NCBI RefSeq assembly: GCF_012911565.1 | Contig: NZ_JAAMPU010000100.1 | Span: forward strand, 62,001-126,000 | DNA: 64,000 nucleotides | Direction: 5' to 3' | Origin: Flavobacterium silvaticum | Lineage (GTDB): Bacteria > Bacteroidota > Bacteroidia > Flavobacteriales > Flavobacteriaceae | Part shown: positions 41,601 through 50,337 of the stretch, one piece after another | Numbering within the stretch: the first letter of the stretch is position 1 | Layout: each line of letters starts with the position of its first letter | Translations under genes and position numbers: made by a program | The notes under the pieces: generated by a model | Seen by the model: only the letters and a program-made list of their open reading frames with translations | Database searches by the model: none | What the model was told of the DNA's origin: nothing

Positions 41601-43776
41601 AAGTAAAATCGGCATCGACTTTCCCTTTGAGTTTCATCGGGCCGGCGTGCAGGTTCAGTTTATCCAGGTCGGCCATGTCTACATTGAGCTTCAGTACGGC
41701 TGCCGGATATTTGTCCCTGAAGTTTCCGCTCGCGATCATATCGAAGGTCAAATTTGGATCGGCCATGGAAGCCACGACGTTGAACTTCCCGTTTTTGATA
41801 TCGCCTTTGAGGTTGAGGTTTTTGTAAGTATAACCGTTGAATTCCGCCTTGACCAGTTTTCCATTCAAATCAGCGATAGCCGTTTTCGGGTCGAGGCCTT
41901 TTCCTTTGACCTTCGCGTTGAGGCTGAAGCGTCCTATTGAATCGTTGCTGATTAATTTACCAACGTTGAAATTATCGAGCGAAACCATGGCGTCATACAC
42001 CTCGGCATTTTTCTTCCGTCCGTCAAAATAACCTTTGATTTTAGCACCGCCATAGCTTGTATTCAACCGGACATCGGCGTTAAGGTTGTCAGGTTTACCT
42101 TTGAATGTGCCTGAGACGGAAATGTTCGCCGGCAGTTTTATGTTGTCCGGAATGGTTCCGTTCGGCACAAACGAATAAATGTCTTTTGATGTCGTCGTTA
42201 CTTTTCTGATATCGAAATCCATCCATGCCTTTTTGGCGTCAGGCAAACCGATGATGTGGGCACTCGCGGCGATTGATGTAGATCCGATGCCGCTGACTTC
42301 AAGGTTTGGAATATATAAATCGGAAACCTTGCCGTTGATTTTGCCGTTGATTTTTAAGATTGCGTCTTTGTTGCCTTTGAATGGTTCGGAGTTTTCAAGG
42401 TTCGGTACAAAAAGCAAAATATCGCTGAACGCCACTTTACTATGGTCGAGGTTAGCGTTGACTTCTAGGTCTTTTAGATTGTCAGACAGTGTTTCTATCG
42501 ATTCATAACCGGCCGACAGTTCATTTTTGAGCAGTGTTTTTGGTGTCTGCAGATAGAAATCCTTGAGATACGATTGCTTTGGCCCATACAGGAAATCAGC
42601 ATGGAATTCCTGGATATCGACACCACTTTTATCTTTCATGGCGAACGAATCGACGCGGCCTGAAATCGCTTCGGAATTATATTTCAGGTTTTTGGCAGAC
42701 AGATGAACCCCCGATAAATCCAGATGTTTGTAATCGATCCCTTTGGCGACCGGAGCGGAATTTTGGTCGTCGAATTTGAAATCGACATTCGTGATGGCTG
42801 CTTTTTTAAGTTGCACATCCCAACCTTTCGGATTGTTTGCGACAGCAGATTTTGCTTCGGTTTCCTTCCGTTTCGGTTGGTTGACTTTTCCCAGTGCGAA
42901 ACCACCTTTGAGTCCGTCGAGTTCGAAATTATCGATTAAAATCTGTTGTCCGCGGATGTCGGTCTTGTTGAATTTTGCTTTTAGCTTATTGAGGCTCAGA
43001 CCCGAATTGAGTTTTGTACCCTGATTGTCGTATCCGATGGAAATCTTCGAAAAATCAATTTCCCCAAGTGCGAGTGAAAAGCCTGAGTCTGCGGCAAGTG
43101 AATCGGCGACTTTGGCTGTATTCTCTCCGATTTCGCGTACGAGCTCACCTTGACGGAGTTTGAGTTTCAATCCGTTCATTGCAATTTTCGGAATATCGAA
43201 GTCGGATTTGTCGAGGTCGAATTTGCGGAATTTCGTATCGAAATGATTCAATGTAAAACCAAGGTCGTTTTTGGTGACGGCATCATTGAAATCTACTTTG
43301 ATACGGTCGAGATTGATGTTCCTGACCGATATTTTCAAAGGAGCCGAAGTCGTGTCTTTCGGTTTGCCCGAATCGAATGCCTTGATGATGTAATCGAAGT
43401 TGAAAACGGAATCGCGGCTTCGGGAAATCTTCGCGGTTATGCCTTCGAGCGATACGGAATTGATTTCGACTTCATTGCTCATAAGCTTGAAAAGGCTGAT
43501 GTCGACGGCAATCTTATCGCCAGAAAGCAAGGTGTCTTTATCCTGCCCTTCAAAATAAAAACCTTCTATGATGACTTTTTTGGGAAGACCGATCTCGATT
43601 CTGTCGATTCGCACTTTAGTTCCAATCTTTTCCTCAAGGTAGGTAACGGCTTTTTCACGGATGACATTCTGGATGGCTGGAATCTGGATCAGTACTACAA
43701 TCAACAGAAAAAGCCCGATCACACTTCCAATGATCCAGGCAGTTATCTTAAGACTCTTTTTTACGTAGCGATTCAA
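38683..43776 (-). CDS. tamB: TamB-family inner-membrane-anchored AsmA-like protein
   Basis: 1697 residues. One N-terminal transmembrane helix (about 13-33, AWIIGSVIGLFLLIVVLIQI), then a very long beta-rich periplasmic rod of AsmA/TamB type with recurring 'LNG.I..' strands, and the C-terminal DUF490/TamB domain (about 1250-1640). The tail is Lys/Glu rich. The start is TTG: no ATG is available before an in-frame TGA a few codons upstream. It bridges inner and outer membrane with TamL, in lipid transport or protein insertion. It is first in the tamB-tamL operon. Confidence 0.9.
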   Translation of the reverse strand: MNRYVKKSLKITAWIIGSVIGLFLLIVVLIQIPAIQNVIREKAVTYLEEKIGTKVRIDRIEIGLPKKVIIEGFYFEGQDKDTLLSGDKIAVDISLFKLMSNEVEINSVSLEGITAKISRSRDSVFNFDYIIKAFDSGKPKDTTSAPLKISVRNINLDRIKVDFNDAVTKNDLGFTLNHFDTKFRKFDLDKSDFDIPKIAMNGLKLKLRQGELVREIGENTAKVADSLAADSGFSLALGEIDFSKISIGYDNQGTKLNSGLSLNKLKAKFNKTDIRGQQILIDNFELDGLKGGFALGKVNQPKRKETEAKSAVANNPKGWDVQLKKAAITNVDFKFDDQNSAPVAKGIDYKHLDLSGVHLSAKNLKYNSEAISGRVDSFAMKDKSGVDIQEFHADFLYGPKQSYLKDFYLQTPKTLLKNELSAGYESIETLSDNLKDLEVNANLDHSKVAFSDILLFVPNLENSEPFKGNKDAILKINGKINGKVSDLYIPNLEVSGIGSTSIAASAHIIGLPDAKKAWMDFDIRKVTTTSKDIYSFVPNGTIPDNIKLPANISVSGTFKGKPDNLNADVRLNTSYGGAKIKGYFDGRKKNAEVYDAMVSLDNFNVGKLISNDSIGRFSLNAKVKGKGLDPKTAIADLNGKLVKAEFNGYTYKNLNLKGDIKNGKFNVVASMADPNLTFDMIASGNFRDKYPAAVLKLNVDMADLDKLNLHAGPMKLKGKVDADFTSTDPDNLNGTLNAYHFVIANEKDQFQLDSINVVAVSTADSNSISLKSQFLKAEVKGKYQLTKLAASIQKTISKFYNTKPVSEAREEDTGNHRLNFHLTVKNDPVLVKLLPDLTRLEPIEFRGGYNSATDSLAVSGTIPRLVYAGNTITGTAIDIHTEADSLAYIIDIDQVENQSFELYDTQLYGSVKDNKALYTLRVRDKKGKEQYLIAGNFNAKDQKSEIHLNNDGLVLNYDAWNVDPANLIRIGNGIFADKFDISREGSQLSLQSQNENTNAPLDVTFKDFEIGTITKMIQKETDDGFEVSGKIDGGVHLVDLMTNPVFTSDLTIKDLSVSRDTVGNLSIKVDNKTANTFNADVAISGYDNYVKISGTYSSTNKALNLDLNMAKLQMKSVQAFTFGALADSEGYLDGKLRIMGTTDAPKIDGDINFRDVKFKVTEINSAFTVTDEVIRFNEEGIRFDNFGLVDEEGNKLNINGKILTPDYRDYGFNLAVRANNFRAVNSTEKDNDLFYGQLYLDTRLNIKGTMDQPVVDGSLKVNDKTKMTVVLPQTDPGIVDREGVVEFIDQDHPELNENLVVNDSLVKTKFKGFDIDVNIEVDKNAELSMIIDKSNGDYLKLKGEARLNGGIDPSGKTNLTGRYELEEGSYEMSFNLIKRKFDIQKGSYLLWTGEPTTANISITAIYTANTAPIDLIGNQLDTKGPAIQNQYKQVLPFQALLKMNGELLKPEITFDIQLPDKNYGVSSDIVDASRTKLEQLRQDPNELNKQVFALLLLNRFIGENPFSSEAGSVTAESMARQSVSKLLSQQLNNLAGDLIKGFEVDFGLESTDDYTTGQRENRTDLNVAVSKKLFNDRLKVTVGSNFNLEGPQQANEQTTNIAGDVAVDYMLTRDGRYSVRAYRKDEYQVALQGQVIETGVAFVITMDYNLFRELFHRTAEEKKLIREEKRQKEKKRQAKKKAAEKPESNPTDDDSEN

Positions 43777-43920
43777 CGAGCCAGCTTTTTTTAAAGATAC
43801 GGTTTCTGTTTTTCATTACATCGTCCAGACAATGTTTTGATATGAAATCACCTACAAAAATCCGTCATATTGATCAGTTGTAATTATACCAATCTGGTTC
43901 GCACTTGCAGGATTTCCATA

Positions 43921-43950
43921 AAAAAAGCCTCTCTGTACAGAAAGGCTTTT
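43921..43950 (-). terminator. Terminator after the receiver gene at 43969
   Basis: GCCTCTCTG (43927-43935) and CAGAAAGGC (43938-43946) pair almost completely. On the minus strand the hairpin ends in TTTTTTT. It closes the long minus-strand run that starts at 53357. Confidence 0.75.
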
Positions 43951-43968
43951 GAATTCTTGGCTACCAAT

Positions 43969-44421
43969 TTAAATATTGAGCAAAAAGGTTTCTTTGTTCA
44001 GTGCTGACGTGTGGAATTGCCAGTTGATGCTTAACACTTCGGTCAATACTTTTTTCAATTGGGTGAAATCATTTGGTTTGCGAATGTAGATGTTGGCGCC
44101 ATTGATGAACGTATCTTCCATATCTTTCTCGGAGTTGGAAGTCGAATAAATGGCAACCGACAAATCTTTGTACTTTGGAATCGTACGGATTTCCTTAAGA
44201 CATTCAACACCTGACTTATACGGCATGTTCAAATCGAGGAAAAGAATATCCGGCAATTTGTTTTTCGCATCGTCGAGATAGGCAACCAGGTCGCGTCCAT
44301 CTTCCAACATGTTCAGGCTCGTTTCAATCTTTAACTCGCTTAGGGCGTCGCTGAATATGCTGCGATCGTCCTGGTCATCATCTACCAACAGGATTTCAAC
44401 GATGTTTTTCTCGTGGATCAT
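43969..44421 (-). CDS. Single-domain response regulator (receiver only)
   Basis: A 150-residue receiver. The acidic pocket (LLVDDDQDD, residues 11-19), phospho-acceptor Asp63 in LFLDLNMP, IYSTS and Lys of YIRKPNDF are all intact. It is a close paralogue of the receiver at 198-638 (shared ECLKEIR, GAN.YI.KPNDF, INW near the end) but not of the degenerate one at 34007. It lies 59 bp downstream of the PAS histidine kinase gene on the same strand, so they probably form a phosphorelay pair. With no output domain, the response must pass through another protein. Confidence 0.92.
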   Translation of the reverse strand: MIHEKNIVEILLVDDDQDDRSIFSDALSELKIETSLNMLEDGRDLVAYLDDAKNKLPDILFLDLNMPYKSGVECLKEIRTIPKYKDLSVAIYSTSNSEKDMEDTFINGANIYIRKPNDFTQLKKVLTEVLSINWQFHTSALNKETFLLNI

Positions 44422-44480
44422 AAAAGGGAGTTTACAGACGTAAAAATAACTATTAAATCGAATATTCAGTTATGTATCCT

Positions 44481-46037
44481 CTAAATTTTAGCAGGTAAAT
44501 ACACCGAAAATGTAGAACCTTTTCCAAGCTCACTTTCGGCGGTAATGAATCCGTTGTGGTTGTTGGCGATCTTGCGGCATATAGCCAATCCAACACCCGT
44601 TCCTTCGATTTTGGTTTTACCGTGGAGCCGCTGGAATAACTCGAATATTTTCTGGCGGTATTCCATATCGAACCCAATTCCGTTATCGGTCACCATTATT
44701 TTCCAGAAAGGCTGGTTGTCGCGTTCCGGAAGTTCCAACTCGGTTGCAGAAATGGAAATATGCGGGGCAACATCAGGCTTTGCATATTTCAGGCTGTTGG
44801 AAATCAGGTTGTGGAACAGCTGCTGGATTTGCAACGGAATAACGTTGAGCATAGGTAAGTCGTCCCATTCGATGTTCGCATTGCTTGTCCGGATGGCTTC
44901 ATCAAGACCGGCAATGGCTTCTTTCAATGGACGGTTGAGATTGGTCTTTACGCGTTTGACTTCTTCAGATTCCGTACGTGAATATTCGAGCAATGCCATG
45001 ATAAGGTTCTGCATGCGTGCAATGGCCGAACTGATGCGGTCAAAATACTGGAGCGACTGATCTGAAAGCGTATCTTTCTCATTTTCAAGAATGCGGCTGG
45101 CAAAAATATTTACTTTTCGCAATGGTTCCTGCAAATCGTGTGAAGCGACGTAATTGAACGATGCCAGATCTTCGTTGCTTGATTGCAGTTCGTTGTTCCG
45201 GTCAATCAGTTTGTGGTTGAGCGACTTGAGTTCTTCTTCTTTGCGGATACGTTGGGTGATGTCACGCGCTACGACAAGTACGCCATAAATCTTTTCATTT
45301 TCATCCAGTAATGGAATGATAAAATCTTCGAACCAGGCTTCAGTCACGGCAGATTTATAGACCGGATTGTGCACCGTTTCGCCCGAAAGTGCCCGCAGCG
45401 TATCCAAATGTCCCGGCGAATTGCGCACCTGCGGAAAAATATCGAACAGGTTTTTGCCGATTATTTCAGTTCCGAGCCCATATAATTTCCGGGCTGCTTT
45501 GTTCATGCTGATAAAGTTCATCTGATTATCGTACACGATCATGATGTCTACGGATGCATTGATGACTTTTTCGGAGAAATCTTTTTGCTTACGTAGTTCT
45601 TCGGCTTTGAGTCGCAGCTCTTCTGTGCGTTCGGTAACTTTTTTTTCGAGGATTTCATTCGTTTCGTACCGATCCTGAATATCCATGCAACTGCCGGAAT
45701 AGCCTTTGAACTGGCCTTCTTTTCCATAATGGGGCACGCCTTTGCTCTTGACATATCTGTAAATTCCATCGTGCCGTCTCAGACGGAATTCCATTTCGAA
45801 TACCTGCCGTTTTTCAAAAACAGACAGGAATGTTTCGGTAACCAGCAAAATATCGTCCGGATGAATGCTTTCCTGCCAGCCGTTCTGCAGTTGTTCTTCA
45901 AGGGTTTTCCCTGTAAATGTGAGCCATTCTTTGTTCAGGTAAACGCATGTGCCGTCGGCATCTGAGAGCCATATCAAGACCGGTGCGGTATCTGCGATTA
46001 TTCTAAAATGGTCGTCTATGGGTATGGCTGTACTCAT
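44481..46037 (-). CDS. Double-PAS cytoplasmic histidine kinase
   Basis: 518 residues, no transmembrane helix. PAS 1 (about 8-125, with PVLIWLSDADGTCVYLNKEW, then EFRLRRHDGIYRYVKSKG) and PAS 2 (about 155-268) are joined by a coiled coil. HisKA has His300 in YVASHDLQEPLRKVNIF. HATPase_c has LFHNLISNSLKYA, DNGIGFDMEYRQKIFELFQR and GTGVGLAICRK. It is the same H-box subgroup as the kinase at 34402. It starts 3 bp after the DUF3037 gene, which itself overlaps the HipA-like gene, so it appears to be co-translated with them. Confidence 0.93.
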   Translation of the reverse strand: MSTAIPIDDHFRIIADTAPVLIWLSDADGTCVYLNKEWLTFTGKTLEEQLQNGWQESIHPDDILLVTETFLSVFEKRQVFEMEFRLRRHDGIYRYVKSKGVPHYGKEGQFKGYSGSCMDIQDRYETNEILEKKVTERTEELRLKAEELRKQKDFSEKVINASVDIMIVYDNQMNFISMNKAARKLYGLGTEIIGKNLFDIFPQVRNSPGHLDTLRALSGETVHNPVYKSAVTEAWFEDFIIPLLDENEKIYGVLVVARDITQRIRKEEELKSLNHKLIDRNNELQSSNEDLASFNYVASHDLQEPLRKVNIFASRILENEKDTLSDQSLQYFDRISSAIARMQNLIMALLEYSRTESEEVKRVKTNLNRPLKEAIAGLDEAIRTSNANIEWDDLPMLNVIPLQIQQLFHNLISNSLKYAKPDVAPHISISATELELPERDNQPFWKIMVTDNGIGFDMEYRQKIFELFQRLHGKTKIEGTGVGLAICRKIANNHNGFITAESELGKGSTFSVYLPAKI

Positions 46038-46040
46038 GAT

Positions 46041-46430
46041 TCAGGCAAGATTTGTCATTAGGTTGCGAAGTGTGGCTTCGGGATCATCGGTCAATCCCGG
46101 ATGCGGCCTGGAACTTTGGATGATGGTACTTCTCACGGCAGTAAGCCACCGGAAACGTTCCGATAGTTCCATGGCAGCGATCGGCCCCGAATTTTTTTCT
46201 CCGTCAGCTATTTTTACGATCGATTCCAGGTTCTTCCGTATCACTTCGGTTTCACAATCACAATTTGGGAAAGCTGCTTCAAAACGGTTTGTATCCAATT
46301 TACAGATTGCCTTTAAAAACTTTTTGCGCTTGCAGAAAAGAATCACGCCGGCATTGAGGAATTCCTCTCTTTCCGGGCTTGGCACCACGCGAATCACCGC
46401 GTACTCATACACGTGAAGTTCGGGCGTCAT
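46041..46430 (-). CDS. DUF3037 domain-containing protein
   Basis: 129 residues. The DUF3037 features are the opening YEYAVIRVVPSPEREEFLNAG followed by VILFCKRKKFL, a middle helix with the acidic stretch, and the conserved GPIAAMELSERFRWLTAVRS segment followed by TIIQSSRPHPGLT. Function unknown. In Bacteroidota it is recurrently found directly after a HipA-like kinase gene, as here, where its start lies 26 bp inside that gene. It may be a partner or substrate of the kinase; that is inference from gene order only. Confidence 0.88.
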   Translation of the reverse strand: MTPELHVYEYAVIRVVPSPEREEFLNAGVILFCKRKKFLKAICKLDTNRFEAAFPNCDCETEVIRKNLESIVKIADGEKNSGPIAAMELSERFRWLTAVRSTIIQSSRPHPGLTDDPEATLRNLMTNLA

Positions 46431-47196
46431 TGGCTTGCTTTATAAAAATGGCGGAATGTTCCAGTCGGATGGAAAGGAAGTCGAGATAGGCTTTGCGGAT
46501 GGCTTCGGGCGACATATCGGATTCTTCCCAATGCAACCAGTCATCCGGAATCAGGTTTACTATTTCTGAAAGCACTTCGCGATTCAGGATTTTTTTGAAG
46601 GCTTCATCGGCTTTTTCCAGTTCAGATGCCTGTGGCAAAAGCACGTGATCCTTAATCATTGCAAAAGGCGATTTTGCATGGCCTTCGACATCCGTGAACG
46701 CATGATGGAAATACAAAGACGCGCCGTGGTCAATCAGCCATAATTCTTTGTGCCAGATGAGCATATTGGTATTGCGGAAAGTCCGGTCGACATTCGTCAG
46801 ATAGGAATCAAGCCATACAATTCTCGATGCCGTTTCCGCATCGACAGTATTTACAGCCGGGTCGAACGTGATGGAACCATCCAGGTAATGCATCGCGAGG
46901 TTCAATCCCTGACTTCCTTTTAAAAGATCCTGTATTTCTTCGTCAGGTTCGCTTTGGCCGAAGCGCTCGTCGAGATCCGCGAAAACCAATTCAGGCGTCC
47001 GAAGCCCTAAAATCCGCGCAATCTCTCCACCTATGAGTTCGGCTATGAGCGCTTTTACACCGTGGCCTGCACCCCGGAATTTGAGTACATATTTGAATCC
47101 GTCGTCACCATCGGCCAACGCAGGCAATGAACCGCCTTCGCGTAATGGGAGAATGTATCTGGTGACGTTGATGTGTCGCAATTGGATTTTCGGCAT
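46405..47196 (-). CDS. HipA-like kinase-fold protein
   Basis: 263 residues from ATG 47196 (an upstream TTG at 47211 overlaps a -7-like box). It carries only the HipA-type kinase core. Lys39 of YVLKFRG is the likely ATP-contacting lysine; NVDRTFRNTNML holds Asp137 with following Asn residues as the catalytic loop; and IDHGASLYF has Asp156 as the metal ligand. The N-terminal HipA domain and any HipB-like antitoxin are absent, so it is not a standard HipBA toxin module. It follows pdeM by 32 bp and overlaps DUF3037 by 26 bp. Confidence 0.82.
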   Translation of the reverse strand: MPKIQLRHINVTRYILPLREGGSLPALADGDDGFKYVLKFRGAGHGVKALIAELIGGEIARILGLRTPELVFADLDERFGQSEPDEEIQDLLKGSQGLNLAMHYLDGSITFDPAVNTVDAETASRIVWLDSYLTNVDRTFRNTNMLIWHKELWLIDHGASLYFHHAFTDVEGHAKSPFAMIKDHVLLPQASELEKADEAFKKILNREVLSEIVNLIPDDWLHWEESDMSPEAIRKAYLDFLSIRLEHSAIFIKQANDARTSRV

Positions 47197-47200
47197 AAAG

Positions 47201-47208
47201 TAAATATA
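47201..47208 (-). promoter_or_regulatory. Possible internal -7 box (TATATTTA) before the HipA-like gene
   Basis: On the minus strand TATATTTA lies 4 bp before the HipA-like ATG, a near match to TAnnTTTG but very close to the start. If active, the kinase/DUF3037/HK/receiver genes could be transcribed separately from pdeM. Confidence 0.25.
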
Positions 47209-47228
47209 CAAAAGGATTGTCGGAAAAA

Positions 47229-47879
47229 CTACCGTCCGTTTCGTTCCAGCAGCGTAATTTCCACCACATTCCGGGGCGTCAGGGCAAAAATGCGCGCATG
47301 TTGCTGAGGTTCAACAATCCATTTTCCCGTGAATTCCCCGAATGCAGGTAAAATCAACTGTTGCTTTTCGAGATAAAAACACGAAAGGCTCATAAACTGC
47401 CGGCCTACACCTCTCAACGTCACGCCCGGATGAATATGTCCGCAAAAGGTAAAATGATTTTCGCGTATTTCAGGTTCGTGGGTGAACAGGAACGCGTCGG
47501 TCACGAATTCAGATGTCACAATGATTCTGGCCTGTGCGTAGGCTTCCGGTTTCAGGATATCGTGGTTTCCGGTGACCAACAGGATTTTTTCCGGACGCGA
47601 CTGTGTCCAATGACAAAAGATGTCCCACTCCTTGTTTTTTTTGCTGTGGAAAAGATCGCCGAGAAAGCAGATGAGTTCCGCCCCGAAATAATCGGCGACT
47701 TCAGTCAACCGGCGGAAATTAGCCAGAAAAGCATTTTCCGGAACGGCTATGCCATGTTTGCGGAAGTGTGAGACTTTTCCCAGATGGACGTCTGAAATAA
47801 GCAACATCGATTTTTCCTTCCAGAAAATCGCTCCGGAATGATGCAGTTCAAAATGATTTTTTTCGATGCTGATTTCCAA
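47229..47879 (-). CDS. pdeM: Ligase-associated DNA damage response endonuclease PdeM
   Basis: 216 residues of the calcineurin-like phosphoesterase fold with all metal motifs: LISDVHLGKVSHFRKHG (DxH), LGDLFHSKK (GD), VTGNHD (GNHD) and FCGHIHPGV (GHxH). It starts with TTG, one base after the helicase stop. PdeM is one of the four proteins of the bacterial ligase-associated DNA damage response set; the other three are encoded upstream. It probably processes DNA ends or 3' blocks. Confidence 0.92.
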   Translation of the reverse strand: MEISIEKNHFELHHSGAIFWKEKSMLLISDVHLGKVSHFRKHGIAVPENAFLANFRRLTEVADYFGAELICFLGDLFHSKKNKEWDIFCHWTQSRPEKILLVTGNHDILKPEAYAQARIIVTSEFVTDAFLFTHEPEIRENHFTFCGHIHPGVTLRGVGRQFMSLSCFYLEKQQLILPAFGEFTGKWIVEPQQHARIFALTPRNVVEITLLERNGR

Positions 47880-47880
47880 C

Positions 47881-50337
47881 CTAAATCCCTTTCATATAAG
47901 ACGCCGTCATTTTCGCGATGCGTTCGGCCAATGATTCGCTTGACAGTTTTTCGCGCAAACGGTCGGTGATGATCGGGAAGCTGAACGGCGTGGGTTTTTC
48001 ACATGCTTTCCATACGATTGCCTGTGATTGTATGCGTTCCAAAGCCTGGATCAACCGGCCTTCTTCCAGTTGGTGTTCGAACGTTTCGCGATAGGCCTGT
48101 TGCAAAAGTAGGTTATCGGGCTCATAATCCCTGAAAACTTCAAACAACAATTGGCTGCTGCTTTGCAAATGTTTGGCCTTGACGATTTTTCCCGGATAAC
48201 CCGTAAAGACCAATCCGGCGATTACGGCGATATCACGAAATTTACGCCGTGCCATTTCGGTCGCATTAAGGCTTTTCTGCAAATCGTGATGGACATAGGA
48301 AGTTGAAAACAAATCGTTGTCGATGACCGATTGCATGTCTATTTCCTTATCAGACAACAATTCGAAACCATAATCATTATAAGCCAGCGAAAAGGTAATA
48401 GGTTCGAGAAGCGAGATGCGATAGGCGAGGAGTGATGCCAGGGCTTCATGCACGAAACGGCCTTCGAATGGATAAAAAATGGCGTGATAGCCTTCGCGCG
48501 TCTTGAAGGTTTCGATAAGGAATTCCGTCGATTCCGGCACGATCGATTCTTTGCGCTGTCGTTTGAAGATTGGTTCCATCGCGGCAAGTTCCGGCGATTT
48601 TTTGCCGTGGTTGGCACCGTACAATTCCTGCCTGAGCAATTCGCTCATTTGTGCCGATAGCGCCAATCGGCCGCCCATCCATGAAGCGAAACGCGTTGGT
48701 TTGCGACTGGCTTTTTTGACCAGTACCTGCATGTTTTTGACGCGGTATAATTCGAGCTGTTTTCCGGCGAACTGGAACACATCGCCCGGTTTTAATTTGG
48801 ATATGAACCATTCTTCGATAGATCCGATAAAGCCTCCGCTCATGAATTTGACTTGCATGACGGCATCGCCCACGATAGTCCCGATTTGCATGCGATGATG
48901 CGTGGCAATCGATTTTTTATTGATTTTGTAACGTCCGTCAGCTTCGATTTCGACTTTCTTGTATTCGTCGTACGCCTGCAGGCTCTGGCTTCCTTTGGTG
49001 ATGAAATTCAAAATCCATTGCCAGTGGTCGCGGTCCATGGCCTGATAGCAGAATGTCGTTTTGACTTCGTTGAAAATGTCATCCGGGAAGAATCCGTCCG
49101 AAACGGCGAGTGTGTTGCAATACTGGACCAAAACATCCCACGAATTCAAATACGGGATACGATCTTCAACCACAGATTTTTCAACGGCTTTTTTTAGTGC
49201 CGATGCTTCCACGAGTTCAATCGCATGCGTCGCCAGAAAATAAATCAGGCTTTCCTTTCCGGGTTTATGGTTGGATCTGCCTGCGCGTTGCATGAACCGG
49301 GCGACACCTTTTGGGCCGCCAATCTGGATGATGGTTTCCACGGGCGCAAAATCGACCCCAAGGTCAAGACTCGATGTACATACGACAGCTTTTAATTTTT
49401 CATCGCGGATGGCATTTTCGACCCAGATTCTTACATCACGGTCGATGCTTCCGTGGTGCATGGCAATCTCGCCGGCAAAATCCGGTTCGTAATCCAAAAG
49501 CCGCTGATACCAAAGCTCACAGGCCGACCGGACATTTGTAAAGATCAAAGTTGTCCGGCTTTCCTTGATGATTTTTGCGACCTCGCCTATCAGATGGAAA
49601 CCCATGTGGCCACGCCATGGATAGCTCTCCATTTTTTCAGGGATGATGGATTGCACGTTGATTTTTTTGTGCAATACTGCTTTGACCAAAACCGAATTGT
49701 GGTATGCTTCTGAATCCGGGCCGAGCAATACCTGCCTTGCCTGTTCGAGATTTCCGATTGTCGCCGAAATTCCCCATATGCGAAGATTTTTGCAAACGGT
49801 TTTCATTCGTGATAAGGCGAGTTCCATCTGGACGCCGCGTTTGGTGCCGAGAAGCTCGTGCCATTCGTCAACTACAATCGCAGAACAATCTTTCAGGATG
49901 TTTTCGTACCCTTTTGTGGCAAGCAGTAATTGCAGGCTTTCGGGTGTCGTGATCAATAAATCGGGCATTTTTTTGAGCTGTTTGGCCCGTTCACTGACCG
50001 AAGTATCGCCGGATCTTATTGCCACTTCAAACGGAACTTCGAGACCTTCGATCAATCGTTCGGCCGCTTGTTTTATTTCGACGGATAGTGCGCGCAACGG
50101 AGTAATCCAAATGGCTTTCAAACCGGATTTATGTTTTTTTCCTTCTGCCTTTTTGAGGTAATCGAGTATGATTGGAACCCATAACGCGTATGTTTTTCCG
50201 CTTCCTGTCGGAGCATTCAATAGACCGTTCCTGCCTTGGAGAAAGGCTGTCCAGGTGTCTTTCTGGAATGGGAAAGGTGTCCAGTTTTGGGAAGCAAACC
50301 AGGATTCGGCGAGGGAAAAAAGTTGGTTTCGGTTCAA
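47881..50337 (-). CDS. Ligase-associated DNA damage response DEXH-box helicase (Lhr-like)
   Basis: 818 residues. RecA-like domain 1 has Walker A APTGSGKTYALWVP, the Walker B box VVDEWHEL and motif III SATIGN. Domain 2 has the QRAGRSNHKPG motif VI (about 350-365). A winged-helix and Lhr-core-like region follows to the end. It translocates on single-stranded DNA in the ligase-associated repair system. The start is TTG preceded by in-frame stops. It lies 306 bp after the ligase gene on the same strand and 1 bp before pdeM. Confidence 0.93.
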   Translation of the reverse strand: MNRNQLFSLAESWFASQNWTPFPFQKDTWTAFLQGRNGLLNAPTGSGKTYALWVPIILDYLKKAEGKKHKSGLKAIWITPLRALSVEIKQAAERLIEGLEVPFEVAIRSGDTSVSERAKQLKKMPDLLITTPESLQLLLATKGYENILKDCSAIVVDEWHELLGTKRGVQMELALSRMKTVCKNLRIWGISATIGNLEQARQVLLGPDSEAYHNSVLVKAVLHKKINVQSIIPEKMESYPWRGHMGFHLIGEVAKIIKESRTTLIFTNVRSACELWYQRLLDYEPDFAGEIAMHHGSIDRDVRIWVENAIRDEKLKAVVCTSSLDLGVDFAPVETIIQIGGPKGVARFMQRAGRSNHKPGKESLIYFLATHAIELVEASALKKAVEKSVVEDRIPYLNSWDVLVQYCNTLAVSDGFFPDDIFNEVKTTFCYQAMDRDHWQWILNFITKGSQSLQAYDEYKKVEIEADGRYKINKKSIATHHRMQIGTIVGDAVMQVKFMSGGFIGSIEEWFISKLKPGDVFQFAGKQLELYRVKNMQVLVKKASRKPTRFASWMGGRLALSAQMSELLRQELYGANHGKKSPELAAMEPIFKRQRKESIVPESTEFLIETFKTREGYHAIFYPFEGRFVHEALASLLAYRISLLEPITFSLAYNDYGFELLSDKEIDMQSVIDNDLFSTSYVHHDLQKSLNATEMARRKFRDIAVIAGLVFTGYPGKIVKAKHLQSSSQLLFEVFRDYEPDNLLLQQAYRETFEHQLEEGRLIQALERIQSQAIVWKACEKPTPFSFPIITDRLREKLSSESLAERIAKMTASYMKGI

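Noticed and set aside
46041..47196. Classical HipBA toxin-antitoxin module
   Set aside because: There is no HipB-type helix-turn-helix gene and the kinase lacks the N-terminal HipA domain; DUF3037 is not an antitoxin family that I can justify.
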